Below are positions 35,476 to 48,142 of a stretch of DNA of 64,000 nt, piece after piece. The DNA is from Anaspis maculata. Its lineage: Eukaryota > Arthropoda > Insecta > Coleoptera > Scraptiidae. Both the position numbers and the translations under genes were made by a program. The stretch spans positions 61,173,787-61,237,786 of the forward strand of contig OX421962.1 of assembly GCA_949128115.1 (NCBI GenBank), in the 5' to 3' direction. The notes beneath the pieces are model-generated. The model had not been told where the DNA came from and ran no database searches. It was given only the letters and a program-made list of their open reading frames with translations. How positions within the stretch are numbered: position 1 is the stretch's first letter; every line of letters begins with the position of its first letter.

Positions 35476-36606
35476 AAGTGAGGGGCAAAAGTATGGAACA
35501 AATTCACTAGAAAATTTCGCATTTTTTTCTCTCGACAAATTCCTCGAGCACGTCGATTTTGTTTTACAATTCCGCACATTTTGATAAAAAATTTCCAAAT
35601 TTGCCCTAATTTTTGCAAAAGCTGTGACGTCATCAGCCATTTTTGAAATCAAACCCCCTTCCTTTTTTTTTGCAGATTCGAATACATTATGAAATTCTGA
35701 TTTGAGCAATATGCACATCATACTTCTTGGGCTGATAGTTTCGGGCATATTAAATGCCAAAGTTCTGTAAAAAAAAAGTTATTTCTGTAAATTTATTTAT
35801 TAAATTTATTTGTAATAAAAAAAAATTTTTTTATATTCTCAAAAATTGATTTTGATCTCTTTTCATTGGATAAAATGCTCAAACTGCCACCCGTTAGTCT
35901 CTTGGCAGTACGCAAGCCTGTCCGAAAATTCTCGGATAACATTTAGATAACTTCTACACTGATCAAGGGACATTCCTCACGAATTTGATCTTTCAAGTCT
36001 TTCAAATTTTGTGGTCTGTTGATGTAGAGTTGTGATTTGAAGTATTTATATAAGATATATAAGAAATAATCGAGGGGATTGAGATCCGGAGATCTCGCGG
36101 GTCAATATATCGGTCCTCGTCTGCCAATCCACCTTTCAGGAAAACAGGTGTCCGAAAGAGTAAGGACAAGTCGCGCATAGTGACCTGAAGGGATGACTAA
36201 AGAGCCACTGGAAAAGTTTGACCTTTGAGTGAAATATTTTGAAGGATTTTATGAACATTTCTACGATAGAAACGTTTTTATTTTGTCAAAACATCATCAA
36301 CAAAAAACTAGAAATTTACCACCTTTGATAATTATTATCTCGGAAACTATTGGTTCAAAATGTGTACATGTGCATATTGCTGAAATCAGAATTTCATAAT
36401 CTATTCGAATCTGCAAAAAAAAGAGAGGTTCAATTCGAGAAAAAATTGCTGATGACGTCACAGCTTTTACAAAAATGGCGGCAAATATGAAAATTTTACA
36501 TCAAAATATGCGGAATTGGAAAACAAAATCGACCTGTTCGAGGAATTTATCGAGAAAAAAATGCGAAATTTTCCAGTGAATTCGTTTCATACTTTTGCCC
36601 CTCCTG
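35476..36606. mobile_element. Foldback element FB6 with a transposase relic inside
   Basis: Arms of about 300 bp: 'ggggcaaaagtatgg' near 35482 against its complement near 36593, and 'gctgtgacgtcatcagc' near 35621 against 36460. TA at 36607-36608; the left TA (35474-35475) is shared with FB5, so the two elements abut. The interior encodes a mariner-like fragment on the minus strand. Confidence 0.8.
35880..36200 (-). pseudogene. Mariner-like transposase fragment (C-terminal third)
   Basis: The minus-strand translation gives GHYARLVLTLSDTCFPERWI, then ARSPDLNPLDYFLY with a stop replacing one Trp codon, then NLKDLKDQIREECP. The S-P-D-L-N-P-x-D segment carries the third acidic residue region of Tc1/mariner transposases. 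The N-terminal and middle parts are missing, so FB6 is no longer autonomous. Confidence 0.8.
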
Positions 36607-36608
36607 TA

Positions 36609-38720
36609 TATTATGAGATCATTTGCTGAGAAACTGCTTTAGATTGGTGAATTCAAACAATAAACAAAAATTTGAAATAGGTATAAGAAAGATTAGGAAA
36701 AAAATTCTTATAAACCACGTTGCGAAAAATAACAACAAACAATGGAAATATTGACATTCTCTTTATTATTGTTTCAATATTAGGTATTATTATGACCTAT
36801 TAGACCTACCTGCGTTCTGTGGGCGTTTTAGACCAATAAAATACTGGGTTTCGATTTCACTGCAGTTAGCACTAGAGTAAAGTTCTAATTTGAATTGCAA
36901 ACTTTTACCCCAATTGACAAATTAAATTTGACGCCATAGATTTTTCCAGAGCAAAGGAAAACAGCTAATCGAAAATAATTTTTCTATTTTTTAGATTTTG
37001 CAAATGCCAATGGGCTCAAACCAAAGTACATCCTTGTAGCTTTTGAAAGAGATCAAAATGGTAAGAATCCGTCAAGGAATAAACCCACACGGATTGATTT
37101 CGCAACGCTTATTTTACCAATATGACTCCGTCCTTAAACGGGATTGTAGTTCTTAAACGGGATTGTAGTTCACACCGATTTTTTTAATGAAACTTGTAGA
37201 ATCAGATTCATTCCAGAACCTGTGCTACTGTGCTGTGCCGATGTGCCGTGATAGGTACGAGTATTTCGCTTTCGAATCAGAACGACTATAATAGGGAAGC
37301 ACCCTGTTTAGTAACAAATAACAATAATGCTAAGATTGCTATGACGTGCTATGCCGCACGTTTGCAAAATAATGAAAATAATCGCACTTGTACTTATACA
37401 TATATCGCGGTATAGATGCTGATGTAGGTAGTTATAGTAGGTACCCTACCTACTTATACGATTTATAAAATAGGTATCTATTTCGCGTGTTATGAAAAAT
37501 GCTCAATTTGTCGAAAACGCTGCTTTAACTGCTAAATAAAAAAGTTACTTGAAATTCCAACGTCAACGATAGGATACTTCAATTAATCACTAATTTCTGA
37601 ATTATTCAATTTCCTCATGGTATTATAGGAGGCAAACCTATATAATACCTTCTTTTACTTGTTTACCTACAAAATGTTGTAAACGCAGGTCACTTCATTA
37701 TTTCATGTATTAAAAAGTACAATTGTCTTGCTATTTGAATTAGTATGGGGGGGAAGGGCATAGGTCGTGCCGGTGCAGCTTCGTGAAGATAATATATTGG
37801 GATATATCTCAATCGGTTTCTGGGCCATCAAGGATCATGAAAAAATATGTTGGAGCCTAGGCATCTGCTGCAGTCAAATATGGCGGCGGCGCCACAATTG
37901 GCTCCTTCTGTGAATAAAGGAACTGTCCGTATCTGTATCTCGTTTGTTTTCCAACGGATTCCAACACCTGGAAACGTTATTTTGTAGGCAAATAAATTCT
38001 CTTTGTCTTCGGTTATACTATGACTACTTTGTAGCACTGTTTTTGTGAAAAAGAATGTCACAAAGTGCTACTTTGTGTTACTGAAAATAGAGCACTTTAT
38101 ATCACTATTCTGGCTGCCCATCGTAAGCACATTTCATAGTACAAAGTGAAACAGTATAGAAATTTGGAAAAGGCACCTCGGATCTATAATGATGCCAAAT
38201 TTTAGCTTATGGCATAATCACTGTATCTTATAAAGACAATTTGGACAGTTTCCCGGTAAGTGGTTTTTAAATTAAGGTATGAAATCTTTCGCTGATCATC
38301 TTTTTGTGGAACTGACGGTTAGTGTGGCAGCACAGTTTTTCCTTTCTGTCGTTACCTTTACGTCATCATGATAATCCAAAGGGACTCAGAAATTCACCCC
38401 AAAATCTGATTTTTTCAACGTTTTTTTTTCCAATTTCAAGCCCACCGGCATATCACAAAGGTCAAGATCGCTAACTCCTTGAAGAAATTCTCTGGAAAGT
38501 GGAAAGGAAAGGGAAAAATTTTTCAGGGAAAAATTTCGAAGTGATTCCCTTTTCCTGAGACCCTGTAAAATATCTTTATGGGTCGTATATTTCTGGAAAC
38601 ATGATTTCGAATCACGAATCCACCATGGAACCAATGAGAGGTAGTAACCTCTCTAGTCCTGTAATAGTTTCAAGTGACACACTGCTATTGATCGCTAAAT
38701 CTTAGAGAAAAACTTGGGAG
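36609..38720. other. Intergenic left of desaturase D
   Basis: Contains a short tandem duplication at about 37128-37170 ('ttaaacgggattgtagttc' twice). Open frames (for example 37828-38061 minus) have no known domain. Confidence 0.45.
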
Positions 38721-38729
38721 ATTATGGAG

Positions 38730-39249
38730 ATGTCAAATGATCGGAATGACCTGCGGACCCAAGCGGCTCGATAATTCCGCCGATTTAGACCCAAACCTTA
38801 TAGGTGATGCCTACTCCAGAGCGATGCGGTCTTTGTACTTAGTCTGTGTAATTCACCAAGTGGTCCCACTTTTTTAATCTTATCACAAAATCATCGCTAT
38901 CAACTTATTGCTACTCCTCTCAATCCTGTTCAAATATATATAGTTAGTGATTGCAAATAAAATTCAGTTTACTGCTGGTTACTCCACTTAAAGTATATAC
39001 CTATAACACTTGTTGTATTTGAATTGTTATAAATAGTTGTTGAATTGCGGCCAAACATCACTGAATTATTTTATCTCTTAAAAAAACTCCACAGATTGAA
39101 TGTAAGTATAATAATTACATACCTATACATACTTGCTTTTAAAAACTCATCTTCTTTGATTTATAACCACCTACCAATACCAAATATCTCTTGAATCCCT
39201 TCAGCGTATCAGTCTTTTCAGTTAATAAAAGATGTTTAATAATTTACAG
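38730..39249 (+). promoter_or_regulatory. Promoter, untranslated exon and 5' intron of desaturase D
   Basis: Upstream homology with B and C begins near 38738 ('gatcggaatgacctgcggac'). Near-dyad CAAGTGGTCCCACTTT at 38857-38872, TATATATAG at 38935-38943, TCAGT initiator A at 38966, untranslated exon about 38966-39101, intron 39102-39249 (gtaagt...ttacag). An in-frame ATG at 39232 falls inside this intron and is not used as the start. Confidence 0.78.
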
Positions 39250-40402
39250 ATGCCACCGAATTTTTCAATGCCTACCGGCGTTCTTCACGAACAAGATGAT
39301 GAAGTTGTAGGTCAGAAAGTACCACAGGATTTGACCAAACCTGACAATCGCAAACCAGAAATAGTCTGGCGGAATGTGATCTTCATGGGATATCTCCATA
39401 TTTTTGCCTTCTACGGAATCTATTTAATGTTCACCTCAGCTAAAATTGCAACATCCATTCAAGGTTTGTAGAATTGTTTTTTTTCAAAGTTTAAAGCTTT
39501 GCTTTTTTTTTCGTATTCGACTTCAGATTCTGGAGAAAATATAAACTGTACTCTATTTTTCAGCTATATTGCTGTACCAACTTGGGGGGATTGGAATTAC
39601 CGCAGGTGCACACAGACTTTGGTCTCATCGCTCGTACAAAGCCAAATGGCCTCTGCGGCTCATTTTAACCTTCTTCAATACGCTGGCCTTTGAAAATTCC
39701 GTCATTGAGTGGTCCAGAGATCACAGGGTTCATCACAAGTACAGCGAGACGGACGCCGACCCGCACAACGCCAAAAGAGGTTTCTTCTTTGCCCACGTGG
39801 GATGGCTACTTTGCCGCAAACACCCTCAAGTGAAAGAGCAAGGCAAAAAGCTTGACCTTTCTGACTTGGAAGCCGATCCAATTCTAGCATTTCAGAAGAA
39901 ATACTACATCATATTGATGGTTTTGGTGTGCTTCGTGTGGCCAACGGTCATGCCAATGTATTTATGGAACGAAACTTTCCTCAACGCTTTCTGCTTGAAC
40001 CTCTTCAGATACTGTTTGACTCTCAATGTGACTTGGCTCGTCAATTCTGCGGCTCATCTCTGGGGTCAAAGACCCTACGACCAGTTCATCAACCCTTCGG
40101 AGAATTTGTCCGTCGCCATCTTGGCGTTGGGTGAAGGGTGGCATAATTACCATCACACATTCCCGTGGGACTACAAGACGTCCGAATTGGGCAAGTACAG
40201 CGTCAACTTCTCGGCAGCTTTCATCGACTTCTTTGCCAAGATTGGGTGGGCGTACGATCTTAAAACCGTCTCCCCTGAGATGATCAAGAAACGAGTTGAG
40301 CGCACCGGTGATGGTAGCCACGAGCTTTGGGGATGGGGAGACAAGGACCAGCCCGTTGAGGACTACCAAGATGCAGTCATTAAACACAGAAAAAGGGAGT
40401 AG
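39250..40402 (+). CDS. Acyl-CoA desaturase D (Delta9-type family)
   Basis: The exons are 39250..39463 and 39564..40402, with an intron of 100 bp, 350 residues starting MPPNFSMPTG. All three histidine boxes and NSAAH are intact. Differences from B include P for A at residue 2, GQK for AQK (21), EIVW for ELVW, AFYG for AVYG, TVM for TIM and QPVEDYQDAVIKHRKRE at the C-terminus. Silent sites of exon 2 are strikingly close to B, while introns and flanks differ. A possible AATAAA is at 40774-40779. Confidence 0.95.
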
Positions 40403-40789
40403 TTATGAGAATATCATTGTTTTTTAGTTGATTCTCATTGCCAATTATTATTACTTTGTTGATTTATTTATTTATTTATCTATTTATTATGTCCTAGCGG
40501 TTATTTTTACTGTGATATGTATACGGCTGTAGATACAATATTCATAAGATACTTGGCCTGTGATATTTTGTTGGCCAGCAGTATTTCTTTTTCTGTAAAT
40601 AATTTAATTTGTAAATACATACTCGTAAACACATCCTGAAGGAAGCAAGTGATTTGTTCCATCATGTTAGGTATAGGTATGAGTGTTAGGACGTTGGAAA
40701 TAATATCTCAATTGTGAAAATTCGAAGGAAATCACTAGAGCTTGAACCTGTCTGTCTATTACCAAATGTACCTAATAAATTTATGTACT

Positions 40790-43577
40790 TGAAATTTTCG
40801 AAGTAAGAAATTGTTTTCTTCCAAGGTTCTTCTTAGAATCCTTGGTAAATGACAAGCATTTACCTTAGAAGCATTTACCTTAAAAATTACTTGGAGATCG
40901 CAAGGACAGAAATTTGCAATAATTGGTCTCGCGGTAGACTCAACGACATCTTTTCACATTGTTTACGTAGCTCTATTTTTTCACTTTCGAGAACCATAGA
41001 CAATAAGGAAATTATAATTCAGAGGAATATAGAACTGCCAATACAAATTAGTGGGTTACTCATTAACATATCATTGACCTTTATTTCCCGGAATCCGCAC
41101 AAAAATGTTGTGCAGAGGCCTCTGTAGAGGCGTATCACGAAGGGTAGGTACCTAATAACTAAGTGCCGTCAGAAGCACAAAGCAAACTCCATTGTAAAAA
41201 CAGTTGGGGAAAAAAGGAAACAGCAAAAAAGTCACAGTTTTGTATGGAAAAACTGAAGAATAAAATGGTTGAGAAATATAGTTAATTCTGAATCCTCGGA
41301 TCATTAAAAGGAAAATAACTCTGAAAATAATGATTCGAGGAGGGTTCGAGAACTTTCATTTATTCTGGGACAATTAATTTTCTTCTGATTAGAAATTATA
41401 TGAACATTACGATAATTACGAGGGAAGTTCGAAACTAATTATATTCAAATTGATAATATTGAAATTGTGTTAGGTATACCTGCGTGCGTAGTATGTACGG
41501 TCATTGACCATTAAAAACGCGTACAGCTGTTGAAGCGAAGTGTACTGATTTTGAGAATTTTGACGGGTAACACCAACAAGCCAAAATTCCAAAAATCAAT
41601 ATATAATATACAATAGCGATAACGTTATCGCTAACTAAGTATGCAGGTAATTATATACTAATAAATAATTGGTTAAAAATACAGATAAGTAGGTAGGTAA
41701 TAAACTTCAATGAGCATATGTGCAGGTAGCAAAATAATCACTATCTCTCCAACTATCGATTATCAGTTTGAATATCGGTAGGTTCATCTTCCAATAAAAC
41801 AAATATTACCCCTCTCTTCTTGTTTTTGTGTCAAATTACTACATCATCATTTTGAGAGGACTTGGCATAATCACATACTTACTTATTAGGATATTCAAGA
41901 ATTCAATCAGTGTCAAGCAAAATTATTTATCGAATATTTTGGGGCGAAATTTGACCCCCCCCTAAAATACTCCCAATGCAATGTTTTTGTGGTCCGGCCT
42001 CCCGGCCGGTATAACAAAAACAACTCTGCGTCATTCCGAGTTTCACGCAATTTTTGTGTATCGACTAAAATATCACCCGCCCCTGATGGAAATTTTGACT
42101 GGCCCGACGAGCCACTTTCACCCAATATATTTCATTCAATAATTCAACACGTTGTTTCGTCGATGGAGTTACTGTAACTGCGACACCTCAAAATTCAACA
42201 GAGACAGAGAGCATGGTTTTTTTCAAAAAACTCCTTCCCTTCGACATTTGACACTTTAAAACTGGATTAATGCCGAATAAGATCATTTGTTGAAGTTTTT
42301 GAAGCCCGACTTCGACCCCCCCCCCCTCCAGTTCCCCACAGTGCCCCGACGGGTCAAATCTCTTAAGAAAGATCTAAAGAGTATTTGTATCAAACGGCAT
42401 TGCGTCACTCAAAATTGCACGAAACTGGACCTATTTGTCGCGTACCGACTCCACTATAGATCGGAGCTTCAATTCAAAGGCAAAGATGGCAGGATCACGT
42501 CGTCCCATCGAACCCGATTGAAGAAAATCTGTTGAATGAGTTGGGAGAAATGACAGAGCTGAACCGAAATGGATTGTTCCATCCTCATTCTGCAGGAAGG
42601 TTCAAAAATGTTGCTACAGCTTATATTTGAAACGTATGTTTATCAAACGAAATTTGATAAACATCAACATAAACATAACATACTAACATTGATATTGTTC
42701 GTTTTCTACACATTAAAATTACGTTTCTGAATAATTATCATTCTTGCTTCTTTTTATTTTGTTCGCGAAAAGTTTCGGAAATAATTATTTGTATTCTTGA
42801 AATCAACAAAAGAAGAAATTTGTTCAGCTGGTTTCTAAAGTGACCTGAGGTTCCAAATGCAGACAAAAGAGCATTTTTCAGCCACTTCCCCATAACTTTA
42901 TGCTGTAAATTTCCAACTAAATACTGAAAAATCGGATCTTTAGAAATAATGTTCACTAGACTTGACTCCGGTCCTGAACTTTTGTCTCTTTTGCCGTAAC
43001 GCCAAGTGATACTAATGTGGAAAAGTGAAAAAACCGTGACAGCATTAAATTAGAGGATGAACATCTCAAAGATCCGTGAAAGAATGAGTGCTTGACTGAT
43101 TTTCACTAGATCGCAGCCGACCCAAATCTCAAAAGATATTTTTTTCTTGGAAGACTTTGGGTGTGCCGGAGAAATTGAAGGATGTTCCTTGTAGCATTTT
43201 TTCTGTAGTTTCTGAATCTGATACTGGTTTTGCAAAAAAATATTGAAAAATATGACTTTTCCAACAAAAACTTTGAAAATAAAAAAATCAGTCCGGCCCT
43301 AAAACTTCTGAACAAATTTATGGTGCAATGTATTAGCTATCATTAGGAGATCATACCTATCAAATTTCAGTCCAATCCAATAAGCCATTCGGAAGATATA
43401 GCTCATCAAAAACTTCGACAAAATACATGATTCACCCTGTAACATCAAAACGAAAAGCGAAAGAAAAATTTCAAAGCGAGATCCTAGTTCCCCTAGAAAA
43501 ACTGGACCTACTCTTGAGCTATGTCGATTTCCTCATGCAACACCCTGTATAAGCCACGGTCGAGAAAATTATTGGAG
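40790..43577. other. Intergenic right of desaturase D
   Basis: No gene is recognised. It includes C-rich runs near 41955 and 42318, a 'ccggcctcccggccgg' palindrome near 41994, and 'caccctgta' motifs near 43432 and 43541 that look like transposon ends. Confidence 0.4.
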
Positions 43578-45508
43578 TGTTACGAGCGGCGATTCCCGTG
43601 TATTTTGGTGAACATCGCGCGATCTTTCTAGAGTTTCCCATTAGGTTGCAGTGTACAAATGCGAAGCGTTCTAGTGCATTCCAGAGCATGCGTGTACGTG
43701 ACACTGAATGGAGAGACTCCAACGCTCGATCAAGATACATCTGTCCATTTAGCGGCGGCGCCGGCCCTAGAGCACGGCAGAATTATACGCGAAATGTGTA
43801 GGATTTTTCGGAAGACGTCGCGAAATCGTATGCCGGGTCACTGAGGGAACTGCTGGAGAACGCATGGAACATTCGAGATGAATTGGTCGAACCTAGATAA
43901 GGCATCAATCGTCGGATCACGGGCAGTAATGAATTGGAAGCGATCGAGTGCGAAACAAGCGAAGTAGTAACCTGCGATATTCCAAGTAGATAATTGTTGG
44001 CGTGTATTCATTGTAGTACACAGTAATGAACAATGTGTGTTTTAAAACGATCGTCTCAGTTATATTCGAACCCGAAAGCGGTATAATTGAGAGTAATTTA
44101 GCCTGCGACTACAAGGTGTTAAGAAATATTGGAATTGATTCGTGAATGCCGGAGTCAAGAAGTATGTCGAAGAGAGGAGCCGAAGACGTTGCGGCTCTCA
44201 TCCTGCAATTGAAGAATGTTCTAGAAGAGCAGGAAAAGAAGCGTGTAGAAGAGAAAGAAAAAGAGAAGAAGCGTTTGGAAGAGCTGATGGCGACTATGGA
44301 ACAACACAAGCGATACCTGGACGACAATGTCAGAAAACTAGCAGAAAAAATTGCAACAATGGAGGCAAACATGGTGCAGCTAGAACGACGTGTCCAGAGT
44401 ATCGCCGTAAGTAATACGGTGGCCCCGATGGCAGCTTTGGCAGGTATTCATCGTGTGAAACTGCCAAATTTCGATGGACAAAGCCCATGGACGACCTACA
44501 AGAGGTAATTTGACGTTGTTGCCGAGGTGAACGGATGGAATGACGAAGATAAAGTTAAGGCACTCATTCTTGCTTTGAGAGGTCCAGTGTTGGAGCTGCT
44601 ACAAATGCTTCCGGAGAGTGAGCAGAAGGACCTCTAAAAGCTTCTCAAAGTTCTGGAACTCCGCTATGGGGATCATAGCGGACGGCTGATTCATCAAGCT
44701 GCTGATAATTTTGCGGCAAGAACGCAGAGAAGCGGAGAAAGCCTACAGGAATTTGAAGCTGATATCCAAAGGCTGGCTCTTCTAGCTTACCCAATGTACT
44801 AAGCGCACCTCTTGACAGACATCATAAGAGATACTTTTGTCTATGGAATACGAGACCAATACGTGCGTGAGATGGTGATGATCAAAAACCCAGTCGACAT
44901 CAGCGACGCACTGGCTCAAGCGAGGCAGCCAAAGATGTGCCCTCAACGCTTTGTTTTGCAACAAATCCCAAGACGAGCCAAGAACTGGAGGAAGGCCGCG
45001 TTGCTTCGGCTGTGGAAGATCGGGACATCTCCATTTTCATTCCCGTGCATTCTGGTAAACACGCGATCTTTCTAGAGTCTTCCATTAGGTTGCAGTGTAT
45101 AAGTGCGGAGCGTTCTAGTGCATTCCAGAGCGTACGTGTACGTGAAACTGAATGGCGAGATTCCAACGCTCGATCAAGACACATCTGTCCATTTGGCGGC
45201 GCCGACTCTAGAGCACGGCAGAAGTATACGCGAAATGCGTAGGATTTTTCGGGAGTCTTCGCGAAATCGTATGCCAGGTCACTGAGGAAACTGCTGGAGA
45301 ACGCATGGGACATTCGAGATGAATTAGTCGGCTATATAAGGCATCAATCGTCGGATCGCGGGCAGTAATGAGTTGGAAGCGATCGAGTGCGAAACAAGCG
45401 AAGTAGTAACCTGCGATATTCCAAGTAAATAATTGTTGGCGTGTATTTATTGTAGTACACAGTAATTATGTGTGTTTTAAAACGATCGTCCCAATTATAT
45501 TCGAACCC
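43578..45508 (+). mobile_element. LTR retrotransposon deletion derivative (LTR - gag - LTR, no pol)
   Basis: Direct repeats 43578-44073 (5' LTR, starting TGTTACGAGC) and about 45036-45508 (3' LTR) share 'gcgatctttctagagt', 'gcgttctagtgcattccag', 'tcgtatgcc' and 'attatattcgaaccc'. Between them is only a gag-like reading frame that runs into the 3' LTR; protease, reverse transcriptase and integrase are absent. The 3' LTR lacks about the first 13 bases of the 5' LTR, so the deletion joint lies there. LTR divergence shows it is not very recent. Confidence 0.85.
44146..45035 (+). pseudogene. Ty3/gypsy-type gag pseudogene
   Basis: The frame starts with a charged coiled coil (residues about 10-80, Glu/Lys heptads), followed by KLPNFDGQSPWTTYK and later ALILALRGPVLELLQML, typical of gag capsid regions of insect Ty3/gypsy elements. 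Premature stops occur at about 44506 and 44635. A zinc-knuckle start (C-x2-C-G-x2-G-H) is readable at about 45001-45030 in a shifted frame and is cut before its last cysteine by the 3' LTR. Non-functional. Confidence 0.8.
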
Positions 45509-45659
45509 ATACGCAAAATACGTAACAAGAATAGCTTCAGCTCCTTTAATAATACTTTCTCAACCTTGGTACATAATAAAGATACCTACTATTTTTTATC
45601 TGCTCCCGTATCGTACTGGTCACTTTCCGATACAAAAACGCTTGTCGTACTAGCGCTTG

Positions 45660-46990
45660 ACTTTTATGACTTTGAAAAGCATTGCTACCTCTAGGATTTT
45701 TCAACTTCTCAATGATTAATGGTTAATGGATGAGGTGGAGAGATGGTGCAATAACAATGGATTAGGCTTGAATGTGGCAAAGTGCATGGTCATGTTTTTT
45801 TCAAAATTCTCTGGACCTCTAGAGTTCTCTAGAATAAAATCAGTGACCAAACCCTCGCTAGACCTAGTGTTGTTAGGGACCTCGACGCTAAACTCTCATT
45901 TTCTGAGCACATTAGCACCATACACAAAAGTGCATATTATGCTACTCTGGGTCTCATATCACCCAATTCCTGAGATTTCTCCAACATTGAAACAATGCAA
46001 CGAATCTTTCAGTCTCTGGTTTTGCCACGTTTAGAGTAGGTATGCGTCGGTACCTGTATCACGATAGATGAATAGATCTCATTCTTAGAGAACATACAGA
46101 GACGTTTCCTAAAGTTGTTGGCGTGGAGGGTTGATGGGATGATGGGGTCCATCCGGGTGTTGGGTTTTCGCACCACGCGTTGCCTACTAAGTTTGATCAC
46201 AGAGGTTTGGAGGGCCGTAGAATTCTTGATTACCTTCTCTTCTTGCACAAACTAATTACGGGTTCTGCGGTCTCCCCTAGACTCCTCTCGGAATTTCTTT
46301 GAACCAGGGCCGCCGAGAGCTTCGCCGGGCCCCGATGTTGGATAACACTTACCCCCTTCTTGAAAATATTTTGAGGTCGTGAGCAAACTGGGGGCTGCAG
46401 ACGAGATTTTTTTCAATAATAATAATAATACTGATGATATTACGTATTTTCACCAACTGAAGCAAGAAGAACAACAAAAACAAGCAAAAATCGAGCTTCT
46501 TGCTCAACTCTAAACAAAAGCTTATTCTCCAGCTTTAGCGGATGCGAAGTCCCATTCACCTAAGCAGTAGCTTGTTAGTGAATTTCTCTTACTGCCAGTG
46601 TGAAATTGCATTTCTTTGAATTTCTGACATTTTTGAAAATGAATTCTGCTGTTTCAGGCCAGGCAGTAAGAAAAACAGGTTTTTGATTTTGTGTTTTTCA
46701 ACTTTTTCACTTTTTTTGTGAGTGGATCCAGAAAAAAAAAATACTAGCGCTCACGGGTCCTCTCATAGGGCTCCGGACCCCGATAAAATATCACCTCCTG
46801 AACTACCCTCTCGACGGCACTGCTTTGAATGTTCCAAGACAGGGTTTGAGGCGGAGCGACACATTTTATGTGAAATCCTCCTAAAGGCTCTTCTACTTCA
46901 ATTCTCCGCTTAACCGTCTTGCCCTGACGTACAATGGCGTACAGGAAAGATTTGACAACTTCAACTGCACCGCGGCTGATATTTGTGGTC
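45660..46990 (+). mobile_element. Non-LTR retrotransposon relic, interrupted
   Basis: VERWCNNNGLGLNVAKCMVM (45732-45792) matches the RT segment with the N-x-x-K-C motif. HRGLEGRRILDYLLFLHKLI (about 46196-46255, frame-shifted) and FYFNSPLNRLALTYNGVQ (about 46893-46945) match the C-terminal part of such ORFs. About 0.5 kb of unrelated sequence with an (AAT)n tract (46413-46433) splits it. Stops and frameshifts throughout. Confidence 0.75.
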
Positions 46991-48140
46991 TAAGGTAACA
47001 AATGCGGATCTCTGCCATGCTGTAATTGGACTTCGGTCTGTTGCATGGTCTACTATAATAATAATAACACTTCCTCGAACACTTCTTTCAAATATTTTAG
47101 GCAAAATAAATGAAACAGTATCTTACACTCGTTTAATAAGACGTTCCGTTCTTTGCCCAAATAATTGCTCGGAAAAAGTTTTCATTGTTGAGTCAACATA
47201 GATGAACATTTATTTTTGCGTTAACAAAGAAAAATGTTTTACTCATCGTCCCTCAACCCTCAAAATACGCCGAACTTTAATATCATCCAATAGGACAAGA
47301 ATACAAACGAATTATAAATATTTAATTTAGTCGGAAATCGGAAATAATAACATCCAGCAATTTCAGCGAAGAATAACATACCTTGAAAACTGTGCGACAT
47401 TCAACAAACCCGAATGCATATCATTACATCTTTTTCTCCTCTTGCTTCTTAAACAAATCAACTCCTATAACGTTGTAAAACTTGCAATTACGAATTCTAC
47501 AGAATGTTAGTTACGCGCTTATTGTTGCTTGGTATCTTTACACATAGAGTTAGCAATAAAGTAAGAACGAAAGAAAGCTAAGAGACACTAACAATGTTCT
47601 TAATTTAAATTAGAATTGGTAAGGTACCTACTTGATGAGATGATCCGATGATAAACCTTTGATGTCCAACATTATATTATTGCGGAAATTATCACTAAAA
47701 TCACGAATTGCAACAATGCCTCATGAGAGCTTCAATACATTTCGACACCACTAATAAAACTGCAAAAAGAAATTGATGACTTAAGTACTTGTAGTTAGGT
47801 GTGTTGGTATGTACTTTATAATAATTTAATTTATTTATAATAAAAATGCGACATGCTATGGGTAAATTAACTACATAGGTACCCAAATCACCAATCTGAA
47901 ATGTGTTATGTGTATTCATTTTAAGCATTGTTTTGTAAAATAGCCAATACTTTGCTAACAAAATGAAAAATTCAACACTTTCGTTACCTACCTAGGCCTA
48001 CACTCACTAGCACTAAATAGACAGTATGTTTTCTTTACAATGAAAATAAATTGTTGTGTTTATTTATGATCAGCACTATTCGGTGTACGATCCAGATCCA
48101 GATTTACGATCACGTGATTTTTCGCCTTCGATTATTGATG
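46991..48140. other. Intergenic, no gene recognised
   Basis: AT-rich; open frames below 90 codons without domains. Confidence 0.45.
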
Positions 48141-48142
48141 TA

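Noticed and set aside
37828..38061. 77-codon minus-strand open frame as a conserved protein
   Set aside because: No recognisable motif and no exon signals; likely chance.
39232..39249. Upstream in-frame ATG adding six residues to desaturase D
   Set aside because: It lies in the 5' intron, directly before a conserved acceptor (ttacag) that in all four copies abuts the ATG at residue 1.
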